DNA of 64,000 nucleotides from Halocafeteria seosinensis (taxonomy: Eukaryota; Sar; Bigyra; Bicosoecida). Positions 18,518 to 30,334 of this stretch are shown here, piece by piece (the first letter of the stretch is position 1; every line of letters begins with the position of its first letter). The DNA lies in NCBI GenBank assembly GCA_001687465.1, contig LVLI01000030.1, positions 1-64,000 of the forward strand, read 5' to 3'. The notes below the pieces were generated by a model that was not told the origin of the DNA, made no database searches, and saw nothing but the letters and a program-made list of their open reading frames with translations. A program made the translations under genes and the position numbers.

Positions 18518-21500
18518 TCAGCTTGCCGAATGGAGTGCCATGGTACTGATTGAAAATCCCTTTTCTTCCGTGGAGCCGCCATGCTCGGAACAGCTGTGTG
18601 CACCGTTATGGACCAGACTCTCTTGTATCGATTCCAATCGGACGTCCGCACATACCAATGTATTTCCACTTTCAAGAAGTAGTGGCTTTTCCGTGATCGT
18701 GCTGTCTGTCGGTAGCTCAGCCAGCAATGGAGAACGTGAACGCACTAACTCAGACGGATTTCGTAGTTGAAACTTCCGTGGTTTAGCTAGGCCAATGCTA
18801 GCTGCATCCACGTATTCCAAATGGCTGGCGACAGCCTTCTTAAACGAGACGATAGAACTAGACTTCGGGACCAGAATAGTTCTGATATACCTGAGGTTGA
18901 ACTCTTTCAAGTGTTCTTCCGTTAGCTGGAATAGATGCAGGAAAATCATTCCCTCCTTCATCGCACGGGATGTTCGCCTGAGAGCTGAACAGCTATGGGC
19001 ATCGTCGCTCTCTAGCTTCTCAACGTTACAATTGAACCGTCCATCAATTGGGGTTAAAGCTGCTTGAGTAATTAGCAAATACAACTCTTCACGACTCTCC
19101 ATAAGGTGAAGAACGTTTGACAGGGGGACGATAGGCTCGCCGAGGTAGCGCGGTGTGAATACAATATCTTCACCAGTATGAGCACTGGACATCTCTTTGC
19201 TGGATAATTCGGTTATACATGGAAACCCGACAGAAACGTCTAAGCTGTCGCTGAAGGATTCAGAGATTCTATTCCAAAACTGTTCTGAAGTTGCTGACAG
19301 CGAGTACAACAGTTCCATCACAGGGTCAGTTTCAGTGGGTGAGTTACTCCTCAGAAAGTACAAATGCACTTTGCAGGCCTGCTGACGCTCTCCCAGAGGC
19401 AAGGACAAAAATCCTTGTAGTGTGCCACCACTTGCCATACCAATATCACAGAATGACTTCGACAATTTAACAGCATGCTTGCTTCGTCCATTTTGCTTCG
19501 AGTAGCCCGCAGCAGTAACCTTCTCCAAATCCAGGTGCAAATCAACGTCTCGGTCGCACATGTGACGCAACTTTCCTAAGAGCTCAGCGTGGAGGGTTTG
19601 AACTTGTGATCTCCTGTCTTGCTTCGTCTCGAATATCACTTGATCCGTTTCTTGGCCATCACCGATACCGAATCGTCCACTTGAGGCAATACACTTGGCG
19701 GAACAAATCATCTGCAGTTGCGACGTGGGGATCCTTACTATAACCTCTACTTCATTGGCCGCGTGATCAAGTTGCTTCAGTACCGGTGAATCAACTGCAG
19801 ACTGTAACCAGCCTGGATCATCCTCGTTTTCGGGTTCGTTTGATAGCGGAAACAGTAGTTGCTCAGCAAAAATAACCCCATCCACAGATACGTCGACTAA
19901 ATCTCGAAGGGAAATATCATTCGCGAGAGTTATCCAAGCTCTTTTGGTGTTGTTAACTGAGCCAAAGAAGGATATCCCACCTGTCGATACGGACATGAGA
20001 ACATGATCTATGGCAGCATTGGCCAGCTGAGGCGGACCTTCACCAACCACGGCAGCAATGACTGAATTGTCTTCTAAAAAACGCCGATGGTCAGGACCGG
20101 CACCTACAAGAGATGCAACATTTATTTGGCCTTTCCATACAAGTCGGGTGGATTCGAAACCGAATCCAAACAACTCAGCGATTCTTAAGCGAATGTCATT
20201 AAGTGTTGCATCTCCTTCGAACGTTACTGCCGTCATAGCTCCATACTCCGGCTCTTCGGTACTACTAGTGTGCACAGGGATCACATTAATGCTACCCTTT
20301 GAAAGTGCCTCAGATGCCCACAATCCACACTGAGTATGACAATAATCAAAGAAGTACATCCGGTTGTGCAGCTCTTCGGCCCAGTGACCGGCGGGTGACA
20401 TGAGAAGTGTCTTTGTCTCAGGAGGGATACTTGTGTCGTGAGACAGGAAGGACTCCATTTTCGTCAGAAAACCCTGTGGTTCAGTGTACAAATCTCTTTC
20501 AGCGTCAGAAGGATTGCCAAAATCCCTTCGACAACTTTCGAGGTTTAGCACTTGCAGCGGTTTCCGCAAGTGAGGATCCCAGACTCGTAAAAATGTCCTA
20601 CGAAAGAATTCCAAATATGCCCTTTCGACAGTACAAGATACTACCGCCTCGGGCCAGAGCTCGCGACCCGCCTTGAGGAAAATTATCCATATAGGGTCCA
20701 TGAGTCTGAGAATGATCGTGGTTTCCTTCCAGCAGCCTGATTTCACATCCAATGTAACAAGATCAACGCGAATAGTACACCTCTGGCGGTTCAACTCTTG
20801 CAGTTCTCTCTGCAATACATCGTTATCCGAGAGTACCTCGCTGCGCAATGCAGCAGGAGGAAGGGCATTATCTGCATTAAGCTCCGCAACTACGGGTCCT
20901 TTTCGATAAAAAACAATGTAGGGGGTTTGCTTTCCAGCGCCTGTTGTATCCGTTTCGTCATTCCTAAGAATTCTCTGGTATAACTCGTCCCTATCAACAG
21001 TCTCTATGTTAGAATCGTTAAACAAGTACCACTTATCCTCACTAGGTTGCCAGATATACGCCGTGTAGTGGCCCCCCATAGAGCCTCCTTTGTGAACAAT
21101 AATAGAGGTGATGTAATACTTCACCGCATCCGGAGCTCCCTTCTTGCCTGTCGAACGCAGCAACTCACCAGTGTCTGCGTCTATCTCCAGTGACTCGGGC
21201 AGGTGCACTGAATGGTACAGTTTGCGTCTGGATAACGTGACTAAATCGAATTCAAACCTGTTCAGCGCAATGCACAAGTGGTTCGGGAAGTAGCGTTCTG
21301 CATTCCCACGATATCAAACATCGTAAGTTAGAGTAAGGGACACAAAGTACTACATACCGGTTGTATCGTTATCTGATGAGACTTTCCCGGAACTTTCGAT
21401 ATAGATTCTCGCTCCTTTTACTGCTGGTCTTTTCCCAATACAAACAGAGCACTCGTAGGCATTTTCTCCTGTCAAATCTTCTTCGGTTGTGTACTCCTCA

Positions 21501-22257
21501 AATGCTTCCTGAAGGCTATTCGAGGAAGACACGGGAACAACCAACGTATGAAAGGGCTCCAATCTCGGTGCAGACTGTTTGCATTCCAGGCATTGTACAT
21601 AGTGCTCGACATGCCCTGTATGTTCTCGACTAATAAATTGAGAAACGTCGGATTTGGGATCCAGTGTCTGTAGTGACTGGAGTATAACGATGAAGGCTTC
21701 TTGGACATCGTGTTGTGTGAAGACTTCGTTACGGGAATCCCATCCGAACGATTTCGTCAAATTCGCCGTTGTCACACTGGGACGCTCGCTCAATTGCATA
21801 AAGGCAAACAACCGCTGCAATTGCCGAGGGAAACATCGATCTTCGGGACCATGTTGCGCAGAATTGTACCCCCATCCTGTACAAGGAAGTGCAACAAAGG
21901 ATGAGTGTTTCCCCCGCTCAGAAAAGAAAGAAACCCGTGATGTGAACACTTACGGTAGAGAGCTGCTCTGAATTCCTCGTTCATGAATAAGACTTGCAGC
22001 AGGCTATTCAAATAACAAGTGCTGCCTTGATTCGCCAATCCCACAAACGGAGTCGAAGCACGCTCACCTACGGCAGCGGCAGTACTCGGATGATTATAAG
22101 CGCCTCCTCCATGATTCGTAACGGTAACATCTCTACCGTGTGTACCCGTGAACTGACCACCGTTGGTGACTACTTGCTCATGGGGAGCTCCTACATTCCT
22201 CTTTGACTTTTTGAGGGATGCACTCTGAAGTGCATTCTTCAGCTGGCTCGGATCCAT
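18518..22257 (-). CDS. Ubiquitin-specific protease, USP47/USP40-like
   Basis: Three exons, 22257-21954, 21876-21358 and 21297-18518, splice with consistent phases into 1,200 aa. The catalytic Cys box ([20 protein letters not shown]) is near residue 78. A QHDVQE motif follows, then Zn-ribbon-like cysteines (CLECKQ, CSVCIGK), and a His box containing [11 protein letters not shown] and WYLFNDSNI. These are the Cys, His and Asp/Asn elements of an active USP fold. The 750-residue C-terminal half resembles the ubiquitin-like tandem region of USP7/USP47. The enzyme should remove ubiquitin from cytosolic or nuclear substrates. Converges with the 16687-18480 gene. Confidence 0.9.
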
Positions 22258-22409
22258 TCTTTCTAGTTTCTACCTCTCTCAACCGAGGAGAACAACTTAA
22301 AAAAAAAAAAAAATCGCTTTATGGGCATAGCTACTTCCCTTGAACTCCTTCCTTCTCCTCGTGATGCGTTACATCCCCTACGATTCCAATTCTTCTTCCT
22401 TGTGGTTTA

Positions 22410-22438
22410 CCCGTATGTGCCAGAAAGATTTTACGCTT
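22410..22438 (+). repeat. Left 29-bp direct repeat
   Basis: Exact match to 23928-23956 in the same orientation. Confidence 0.8.
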
Positions 22439-22815
22439 TCTTACGCGCGCAACCGTAAAATGTTTGCGCAGCTCCGGCCCAGGGAGCGATTCAAAGGCGG
22501 GTGCCAGCGGGCAGAGCCGGCGCGCACTCCCCTCCACTGCGTTGCAGCACCGTGCATGGCAGGGCCAACTGTGCGGCGCAGAACGGGCCACAGCCGGACA
22601 AAAGTAGCCTTCCCCCCGAAAGACGGCTCCCCTGCCCTGGGGGATAAAAATTACAAAAAAGGTCACGTGGCACAAAGATTTTGCTGTTTTGAAATACCAG
22701 CGAAGTCAGATAATTTCAAATTTTTTGAGTTTGAGTTGATACGCGCAAATTATCACGGCAAAAAGTGAACAACTGATATTGGTCTGTCTATTACCCAGGG
22801 CATATTACCAGAAGC

Positions 22816-23686
22816 ATGTCGCAAACAGCGGACCAAGAGGAAGCGAATGCAAAGCGACGAAAGCTACGCCACGAGTCGCCCCGCACCCAGCGCTTCTTTC
22901 CCATTGTTATTAAGCGCTGGTTGGAGATAGGAATCGAACACGGAACAATGACACGGAAGAAACTAGAAAAGAAACTACAACACAGCGAAGAGTCGGCCTT
23001 AGAGTGGTTCAAGGACAACGTTTCGGCTCCAACTCTTCGCAACTGGAAACAGCACTTGAAGGAGGAGCTACAGCGCCGTGGCCTACATCAGTACTGGGAT
23101 CCTGAAGAAAGGAAACGCTCAGCATCAAACCCCTCAATACAGCTGGCAACAGAATTGCATGACTGCAAGTATGGAAACAGCGGCCGTACCTGCATCTGGC
23201 AACCCAGTTGGACGCCCCGCGCCAAAAGAGCCTTGATGGGAATACGCTCAGACAACAATTCCAATTTCAGAAGGATTTTGCAAAGCATGCCGAAACTCTT
23301 TCTCTATTTTGGACTCTGGATTTCATAACGAGGATGGTTCCATTAGAAACGTAAGTGAGCATCCAGAATATCGGGACATCCGACTCATGCAACATGAAAT
23401 CAGGAATTGGCCTGCTTTCCACGACACACTTACCTTCCGTAAGCAAATCAATGAGGCGAAAAGCGAACTCGAAACTAAAAGGAAACAAGAGCTAAAGGAA
23501 GTGTGCTACTTCAGAGGCTTAAACACTGGGGGAAACAAACTGAATTTGATAGAGCGGCTGAAAGGAAACTGTGATGGCACCGCCGAAGAAGCAGCTGAGG
23601 CTGGTCAACCAAACCAGCCCACTCATGACCCTATTAATGAGCAAACTGGGATTGAATGGAATGATAGTATTAACGAAGATGAGTAG
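22816..23686 (+). CDS. SAP-domain protein with putative zinc-binding knuckle
   Basis: Exon 1 (22816-23185) and exon 2 (23271-23686) join through an 85-bp GT-AG intron (GTACCT...TTTCAG) in matching phase, giving 261 aa. Without splicing each half would look like a truncated ORF. The N-terminus is basic. A helical region (contains WLEIGIEHGTMTRKKLEKKL) is followed by CKYGN and then GFCKACRNSF across the splice site, a possible Zn knuckle. A SAP motif lies near residues 210-232 (ELKEVCYFRGLNTGGNKLNL). The tail is acidic. DNA or chromatin binding is likely. Its place between direct repeats suggests it belongs to a mobile element, though it could be a host gene. Confidence 0.6.
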
Positions 23687-23927
23687 TATCTTGAGGAGTG
23701 AAATACTGTACCATACGGAGCAGAAACAAACCATATACAGCGCGAACAATATTTGGTTTGTACGTCCTGTTTTGGCTAACCACCATACCCTCTCCCCCAA
23801 ATCTTCCCCTGGTACCTTTTTTGTAATTTTGGCAATCCGAAAAATCTTTCTGACATCGCTTGCGCCGTGCTCCGCGCCAAAATTGAACCATCTTGCAGGT
23901 TTGTGAAGGTCCTTGACAGAGTCTACC

Positions 23928-23956
23928 CCCGTATGTGCCAGAAAGATTTTACGCTT
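23928..23956 (+). repeat. Right 29-bp direct repeat
   Basis: Exact match to 22410-22438, 1,518 bp apart. Confidence 0.8.
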
Positions 23957-24424
23957 CTTCAACGAGGAATCGATCATGATTCATGCGTGGTCTACGACCA
24001 AGACACGGGCTCATGAATGTATGAGTGTTTGGAGAAATGGGGAGGTATCATCATCAGGCATGTCATGTCAAGGAGAGATATGGAGATCGCTACACCTCAG
24101 TTAGAACCTGTATGCCTGAGTGACCCATTTCTGGCAATACGTATCATTCGCCAATCGTATAGGAACATGGTATTGTTGGCAGTAACATCCATAGTCACAA
24201 TGTTGATTGATTGATGGAGAATATTCATCTATATTGACCACATGAGCTTCTTGGGAGTGTGTCCGACGGAACCAAACTCCGCCGTGCCCCGTCTTCACAC
24301 AAAAAGTTCATCTCGTTCCCAAGCCTGTCCTTGAGTCTTTCGACTGTGTTGACACACTGGATTTGAGTCTTCAAGTTACAGGGCATTTTGGAGCAACAGA
24401 TCTGATCGCCGGTCGAGGGGCGAC
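23957..24424. other. Gap between SAP gene and two-TM gene
   Basis: No supported gene; short ORFs on both strands overlap each other. It presumably holds the promoter of the gene starting at 24425. Confidence 0.4.
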
Positions 24425-26689
24425 ATGAATAACGCACTGGAAATTCAAAACGAGACCACCGAAAAAGCTCCGGCTCCGCAGGTCAAATCAGGATGTCTTT
24501 CCAGAACTAAAGGCTGGGAAAAGCGAGATGAGTTCAATCATCGTGGAAACTTCTGCCGTCGACTTGCAAAGCTTGATGTGTTCCAGGAGCACCCGGAAGA
24601 AAAACCGGCAACGAAAACGGGTCTTGTCGGGACGGCACTGCTGGCCTTGATACTCGGAGGATACGCAGCTGTGCTGACTTATGATTACTATGAGAAAACT
24701 CATCTGATTTCAAGCCTTCAACCTCTGAGCTCGCTGGAATGCCGAGGTACGAGTATAGCATGTCTTTGCGGAATGGGGTGCCTGGCACAGCCATACGGTC
24801 CTCAGACTATTTCCCGGAACAGGGAAGTGCTGGAAGTGGTACCCCCAGGCAACATCGCTCTCCTAGACAGCGGGAGTTCGAAGAGCCTATACATATGTCC
24901 GGGAAGCTCCTTAACTCCCGAGACTCTGGTAATCGCGCCGAACAACGTACTTTCGTGGACTTTAAACAACTCCTCCACTTTGGCAGTGGCCCCCGGGATG
25001 GACAGAATGGGAGACCACTGGCCATCTGCCATTTCTACATTAGATCCTCTACCGGAAAGTTTGTTCATGCTGGAGTATATCACCTTGGACGACCGTGGCT
25101 ATTATTTTGCAGTTCAGCTAAATACTTTGAATATTCCCAATTTTGAGACTCAGAGAACTGAAACCCCAGTGGCTAAAACCGTCGGGATATTGGAGGAAAT
25201 CGGTGGGACCTTTGAACCAGGAGCATCAGATTTTTTTAGACTTCAGGATGACATTATAGTAATGAAGATGCATGCTGGTTGCGAATTGTATGCTATGAAC
25301 TCAACCGAGGTGAATGAGGATAAAGATGTCGATCAGTTTTTACTAATTAGTTCTGACCCCACCGACAGATGCATAATAACGTTGGACTATGGCCAAAATG
25401 CTGTGGTGGAAATTTCCCCAAATCAGACAGTCCATCGATTTAATTCTTTGACAGGGTGGGTCTCGGAGTCATACCGGTTGCAAACACATTGTCCGGACGG
25501 TTATTTCAATAGAACCGGTGTGCTTAATTCTATTCATTTCCGAATCTGTGTTCCAAGACAACAGCATTCCAATTCCAAGCCCACAACAGGCAAACTCCAG
25601 GTAGAAGTACCAGGTGGACCAGTAAGCACCAAAGATATTCAATTAAAAACTGGAACATTTCAGAACGGTAGCTCAGAATTTATTTCAGTCAGGTGGGCTA
25701 GCGAAACGAAAGAAAAAGCCTTAATATTCTACCCTTTCTCTGACTTCGAAGGACAGCTATCAGGGGAATTTCGATGCTACGTCTTCGTTGTTGCTGGAAT
25801 CGGTTCTCCTGCAGGTATCAATATTGTTGAGCAGACGATAGTGCCTCATTGTACCGGCGGCCTCTACCAAGGAAAGTTGTATCCCTACGAGATTGCTTCT
25901 GACTTAGTCTTGTTTGGAAATGTTATTATCCAGAGATCAAGTGGAAAGTTGGTAGCTTTGAATGGGGACCAAACCAACGAACTCCAGGATACTGTTTGTC
26001 GAACTAACGGCTCGAATAATCTCCTACAATGTGCTCCGTTTCTTCCAGTTCGGTTCCCTTTCCAAGGTACTATTTCCAATGGCAAGATTACCTTAGCAAG
26101 GCTGCAGTCCCAAAACTCCCAGCTCACTTATGCGAGCTCACCGTTAGTTTTTTATGTTGTCTATGAGCTTCAGTTCAGCGACCTGAATGCCGAACCTAAG
26201 TTGCCCTGCTTTGGGGACACGATACTTCGTCTACCAGATTTTGATTCCGGTGACCTAAGAGCCAACGAGTCATTTGCCCGCTCCGGATTCATTGAAGAAT
26301 TCCACTACTTAAACGGATCAACAAACATTCGATACACGTCTGTATCATATACAGGCCCCACTAGCGATACCATGAACACAGACTTCATCCCCCGAACTGT
26401 TGGAGGAATTCTGCATTATTTGAATGTGTACCCAAGTCTAAAGATGAAATACCAAGAGGCGCGAACAATTTCAGTATGGAGCATCCCAGGTAGTGTTGGT
26501 GGTATTCTACAGCCCGTGTTCACAATGCTGTCACTTGCGCTCCCTTTCCTGTATCTACTCCTTAGCGGTAACCTCAAATGCTGGAACATCACCCCGAAGC
26601 GTCACGGAAAATCGGAAGCAAATCCTTCCTCGTCATCTCGCGAATTTTACATGCCGGAGCAAGTGCAGGAGAAAGACACCAATTTGTAG
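24425..26689 (+). CDS. Large membrane protein with two transmembrane segments and an extracellular loop
   Basis: Intronless, 754 aa from ATG 24425. An N-terminal cytosolic segment of about 62 residues precedes TM1 (TGLVGTALLALILGGYAAVL). A loop of about 600 residues has many N-glycosylation sites, paired cysteines and a Cys cluster (CRGTSIACLCGMGC). TM2 (VGGILQPVFTMLSLALPFLY) lies near residue 700 and is followed by a short polar tail. This topology (both ends inside, large ectodomain) matches P2X/ENaC-type channels and several protist surface families, but no channel signature is recognisable. Function unknown; surface location is inferred. Confidence 0.65.
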   Translation: MNNALEIQNETTEKAPAPQVKSGCLSRTKGWEKRDEFNHRGNFCRRLAKLDVFQEHPEEKPATKTGLVGTALLALILGGYAAVLTYDYYEKTHLISSLQPLSSLECRGTSIACLCGMGCLAQPYGPQTISRNREVLEVVPPGNIALLDSGSSKSLYICPGSSLTPETLVIAPNNVLSWTLNNSSTLAVAPGMDRMGDHWPSAISTLDPLPESLFMLEYITLDDRGYYFAVQLNTLNIPNFETQRTETPVAKTVGILEEIGGTFEPGASDFFRLQDDIIVMKMHAGCELYAMNSTEVNEDKDVDQFLLISSDPTDRCIITLDYGQNAVVEISPNQTVHRFNSLTGWVSESYRLQTHCPDGYFNRTGVLNSIHFRICVPRQQHSNSKPTTGKLQVEVPGGPVSTKDIQLKTGTFQNGSSEFISVRWASETKEKALIFYPFSDFEGQLSGEFRCYVFVVAGIGSPAGINIVEQTIVPHCTGGLYQGKLYPYEIASDLVLFGNVIIQRSSGKLVALNGDQTNELQDTVCRTNGSNNLLQCAPFLPVRFPFQGTISNGKITLARLQSQNSQLTYASSPLVFYVVYELQFSDLNAEPKLPCFGDTILRLPDFDSGDLRANESFARSGFIEEFHYLNGSTNIRYTSVSYTGPTSDTMNTDFIPRTVGGILHYLNVYPSLKMKYQEARTISVWSIPGSVGGILQPVFTMLSLALPFLYLLLSGNLKCWNITPKRHGKSEANPSSSSREFYMPEQVQEKDTNL

Positions 26690-28381
26690 ATGTTACCTGT
26701 CTTATTAGAGAAATCTGGAACCGGTATAGTACCGCGAGCCCCGTTATCTAACTCTTGAAGTGCATTCAGTACCTCAGCTTCTTCTTCGGAAGGTTTTTCT
26801 GTCTGTTCGGACGAGGAGCATCTACAGCATGCAAACCACTGCACTTCCTGAGAGCTTGGGATTGCTGCATTTGAAAAGAGTACACGGTCTAGCGGTGCCA
26901 ACCAATAGATACGATCGGCTTTCATCCACCACTACCATGCCGCTTACATCGTCTTCTTCGATGATGGAGGTTGGCCTACGTGCTTAACCATCCACGCCAG
27001 ATTCCCGATTCCACCAGCTGCTTCGGCTGAACTTGTTCGTTTTCCCGAAATATACCTAAACCAGTGTTCGTCTGCTTATTTTGTGTTTTGCTCGTGGGTT
27101 CTTCCCGTACTCCATGCAACGCAGTGTTACCGTATGCGCAATGGTTGTACCATCATGCATGACTCGGCACACAGGGTACACTTTACTGGGTACTGTGTAA
27201 ACCTTCGGTTTCCCTCGAACTTCTTCTTGTAGTGACTTCTTTTCTTATATGTACGCTATGGATACAGTGCTGCATGCTACGATTCCGAAAGGATTGAAAT
27301 GACATATAGTATAGCATACATATATACCCTAACCGAAAATCGCGAACCTAACTGGTTAGAATCGACACTCTACAGGACACATCTTCTTCTCAAATCAAAT
27401 GTTGCTGTAATGGAAAGCACTAGCCAGTAGAACTCGACTGGTGTCATTTGTTCCTTTTGTTCTGGATCCACTGGGCAGCTTACCAGAATTAAACGGTGAT
27501 GGCAAAGGAAATTTGGTCGGTTTTTCTTTGGGTCAACCTGCGTTGGTCCTTAGATCCTGTCACGGCCTGCGTCTAGAGTGAGCGATTCAGCAATAGAAAT
27601 TTCTGTTTGAGTGACTGTACCCTTCACGCTGCGGTAAAAGGCATTCGCACCTGGATCTCTATGGCATGAGGATTACTCGTACTAAGAACTTGTGCATGCA
27701 GGGTGTGGTCGTAAGTAGTTCCGAAAACTTCGCGTTGGGATAGGAGAATCGGTGTCCACGGTGTAAGAACTTGTGTATGCAGGGTGTGGTCGTAAGTAGT
27801 TCCGAAACCTTCGCATTAGAATAGGAGGACGGGGACTTGAGAGCTGACAGTTTCGCTAGACGAAAAACTTACAAGACCCAAGAGCCCCATCTCATAAAGC
27901 ATTAAAAAGGCAGGAGGTATAGATGCGTAGTCTTGGTATCTAGGTCCGGAACTGGGTGAGGACGTCTACAGTGCCTCTATCAGAATAGGACTACAACTGT
28001 ACTGTCTTCAGCTGTTCACTACGGGTACGAATCTGTGGCCAAAATTGAATTCCTTCCTGGAATTCGCTCGTGAGTCATGATGAGTCATGGCCACCAACCT
28101 TGGACTGGAACATTTCAGAACCGTCTGATTAGTTCCACATGAGCATAAACGTAAATATGAGTGTTTCGCCCTAACATGCCAGTATGCATGCATTGACTGA
28201 ATCGTCAGACCGACTCGTTGAAGTTGTGCGATTCCCCGCCATACATACAGTGCACTCCCTTCGATTACCAGATTTTGACAGTTTTCACGAGGGTAGTAAC
28301 GAATGCACCTTTTTTTTTTGTGTGTGTGTGTGTTGGCATCGTTGGCACCGGTGTTTTGGCTGTTTTATTGGAGCACCGTGA
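26690..28381. other. Gene-poor 1.7-kb stretch
   Basis: A minus-strand frame at 26925-26647 (contains VLNALQELDNGARGTIPVPD) could be a terminal exon overlapping the end of the previous gene by 43 bp, but the upstream exon is not evident. From 27000 to 28380 I see only repeats: an 81-bp tandem duplication at 27684-27831, two TGAGTCA sites at 28071-28087, and a T-run plus GT-repeat at 28308-28334 just before the nucleotidase ATG. Confidence 0.4.
27684..27831. repeat. 81-bp tandem duplication
   Basis: The block beginning AAGAACTTGTG at 27684 recurs at 27765. About 67 bp align with a handful of substitutions; both copies contain GCAGGGTGTGGTCGTAAGTA. Confidence 0.8.
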
Positions 28382-30317
28382 ATGAAAGAAATGCGCATGC
28401 GACACGGGGAATCCCCGTTAGGGATCTCCGGGATCACGATTCTCTTTGTAGCTTTATTGCTCTTTCCCACGACATCTGGCTCATCTTCGCGGTTCGAAGG
28501 ACAGACGTTCGGTTTGGTCATTGATGCTGGAAGCACCGGGTCGAGACTGCATGTGTATCGATGGCCTGAACGCGCATTCCACCACGTGCCCCCTCCGGCG
28601 ACTTTGCCGATTGAAGTCAACGACTTTGAACCCCAGAAAACAGAACCCGGAGTCGATACGGCCGAAGGGCGGAAACATCTACTATGGTTGCTCAATAACG
28701 CGACGAAAAATTTCAAGGAGAGCGGAATCTCGGAGGAGCGAATGAAAACATTTCCGTTGTACCTGAAAGCTACAGCGGGATTACGAGTTCTACCCTTGGA
28801 ACGCCGCGAAAGGTAACACTTCCAACTCGCTGGACTCACTGGAATTTTTTATATGCGCCCATTCACACGGATTCTTGTTTGCAGCATATTGAACGAGATA
28901 CGGACTATTTTAGACAACTGTGGGTTTGACTTCAGTCGGGAAAATGCCCAGGTCATTTCAGGGGAGCAGGAAGGTACGTTGATCTTGAGAGACTTGCAAA
29001 GTCTCAAGTTTTTTACTGCTGTTGCTCGGAATCATCATACAGGTGTTTTCGGATGGTTGACTGCACAGTATTTTCAGGGCAACCTACCTACCGGAGACTC
29101 CCAATCGAAACAAATGAAACGTGGTACGGAGACAGACTTCTGATTTAGCCCCTATCCTAGTACTCTGTAATCTTGGAAAGCGTAACACAGGTGTTTCCAA
29201 CTTTATAGGGTCACTAGACCTTGGCGGTGCGAGTACCCAAATCACATTTTTGCCTGAGGTTGAAATTCTCGTATGTTGACACTGTCTCGTATTAGAGACC
29301 CTGGTTTACTTTTCGTGAATACGGACTTCGATTGCAGAGCAACCTATTCAATGTGAAATTGGCTCAGTCATTCGATAAGAACGTGTACACCCACTCATTT
29401 CTCTATTTTGGCCAAAACAAATTTGCCGAGCAAATCAACCGCCTCCTTTACGAAGAGTCGGTTGGTACCACAATGTTGCAACACCCCTGCTTCCTACAGA
29501 ATTGCAACGTATCTGAGGTCGAAGCCCCTGGTTCGGTCTTGGATTTTGTGCCTGGGATCGGTCATCTACAAATTAACGGTACTGGGGACTTTGCGAAGTG
29601 CAAACTCATGGTACAGCAGCTGTTACGGAAGGACACGCCCTGCTTCACCGATCCAAACTTTCTGGAAGTAATGGCTACCGGTGGAGTTGCGAGTGTGAAC
29701 AGCACCTGCAGTATAAATGGGGTATATCAGCCCCCTATTCATGAGTCTAAAAAGTTTGTATTATTAGGAGCTTTCTATTATACATGGAAGTTCTTCAATT
29801 TGACCTCCGATTCCAATTCTACACTCGAGGACTTGGAGAAACAAGTTCGCCGCTTCTGTTCTCTCCCTTGGAATGAGGCATTGCAGCAGTATGAGAAGCC
29901 TTCTTACCTTGTAATCTATTGCCTCTCGGGAACATACATTTCTCAGCTTCTCTCCTTCGGGTTCGGGATCAGTCGCACTTCGTCACAGTTCGTGGCCAAC
30001 AGCACATACTCCTGGACTCTCGGATCCATGATTTTTGACGCCAACTCACTTTCTTACAAGTAAGTTTTTCGGCTTCTAAACGACTTTGTGGTGAAAACAC
30101 ATTTTTCTCGTCCGACTGCAGCTTGGCACAACATCAGAACAACTCCAGCGATAGCACTCCGTACAAGATACCAACAATAGTGGTGTCGGTATCACTTGGG
30201 TTCACGCTTTTGGTTGCTCTGACGGCGGTGATTTGCTATCGGAGGAAGCAGAGACGCAGGGCGAGGGAGGAAGGGAACAGCCACGGACTCCTTTCAGAGT
30301 CATCGATACTCAATTGA
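28382..30317 (+). CDS. Ectonucleoside triphosphate diphosphohydrolase (GDA1/CD39 family)
   Basis: Six exons (28382-28812, 28885-28973, 29043-29123, 29209-29270, 29338-30059, 30122-30317) splice in phase into 526 aa. Apyrase conserved regions appear in order: ACR1 LVIDAGSTGSRLHVYRW, ACR2 KATAGLRVLP, ACR3 ISGEQEGVFGWLT across a splice site, and ACR4 SLDLGGASTQITF across another. An N-terminal hydrophobic segment (ISGITILFVALLLFPTT) and a C-terminal helix (IPTIVVSVSLGFTLLVALTA) followed by RRKQRRRAR give the two-anchor topology of CD39. It hydrolyses nucleoside tri- and diphosphates on the lumenal or outer face of the membrane. Converges with the next gene, with 17 bp between stops. Confidence 0.92.
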
Positions 30318-30334
30318 GCGTTATGCTCTTCTTT

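Larger units (their letters stand above)
22410..23956 (+). mobile_element. Putative small element bounded by 29-bp direct repeats
   Basis: Identical 29-bp direct repeats (22410-22438 and 23928-23956, core TATGTGCCAGAAAGATTTTA) bracket a two-exon SAP-protein gene. Inside them a 17-bp perfect inverted repeat (22647-22663 and 23814-23830) also flanks the gene, and diverged copies of AGAAAGATTTT occur near 22670 and, inverted, near 23841-23851. No transposase or recombinase is recognisable. This may be an undescribed small element, the remnant of one, or a gene between two repeat insertions. Confidence 0.4.

Noticed and set aside
20025-21949. Short plus-strand ORFs across the deubiquitinase
   Set aside because: Antisense shadows of a well-supported spliced gene.
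22331-22768. ORFs on both strands around the left direct repeat
   Set aside because: They share only the translation of the 29-bp repeat and have no other protein-like features.
23186-23328. Frameshift in the SAP gene
   Set aside because: A GT-AG intron of 85 bp restores the frame exactly, so no mutation is needed.
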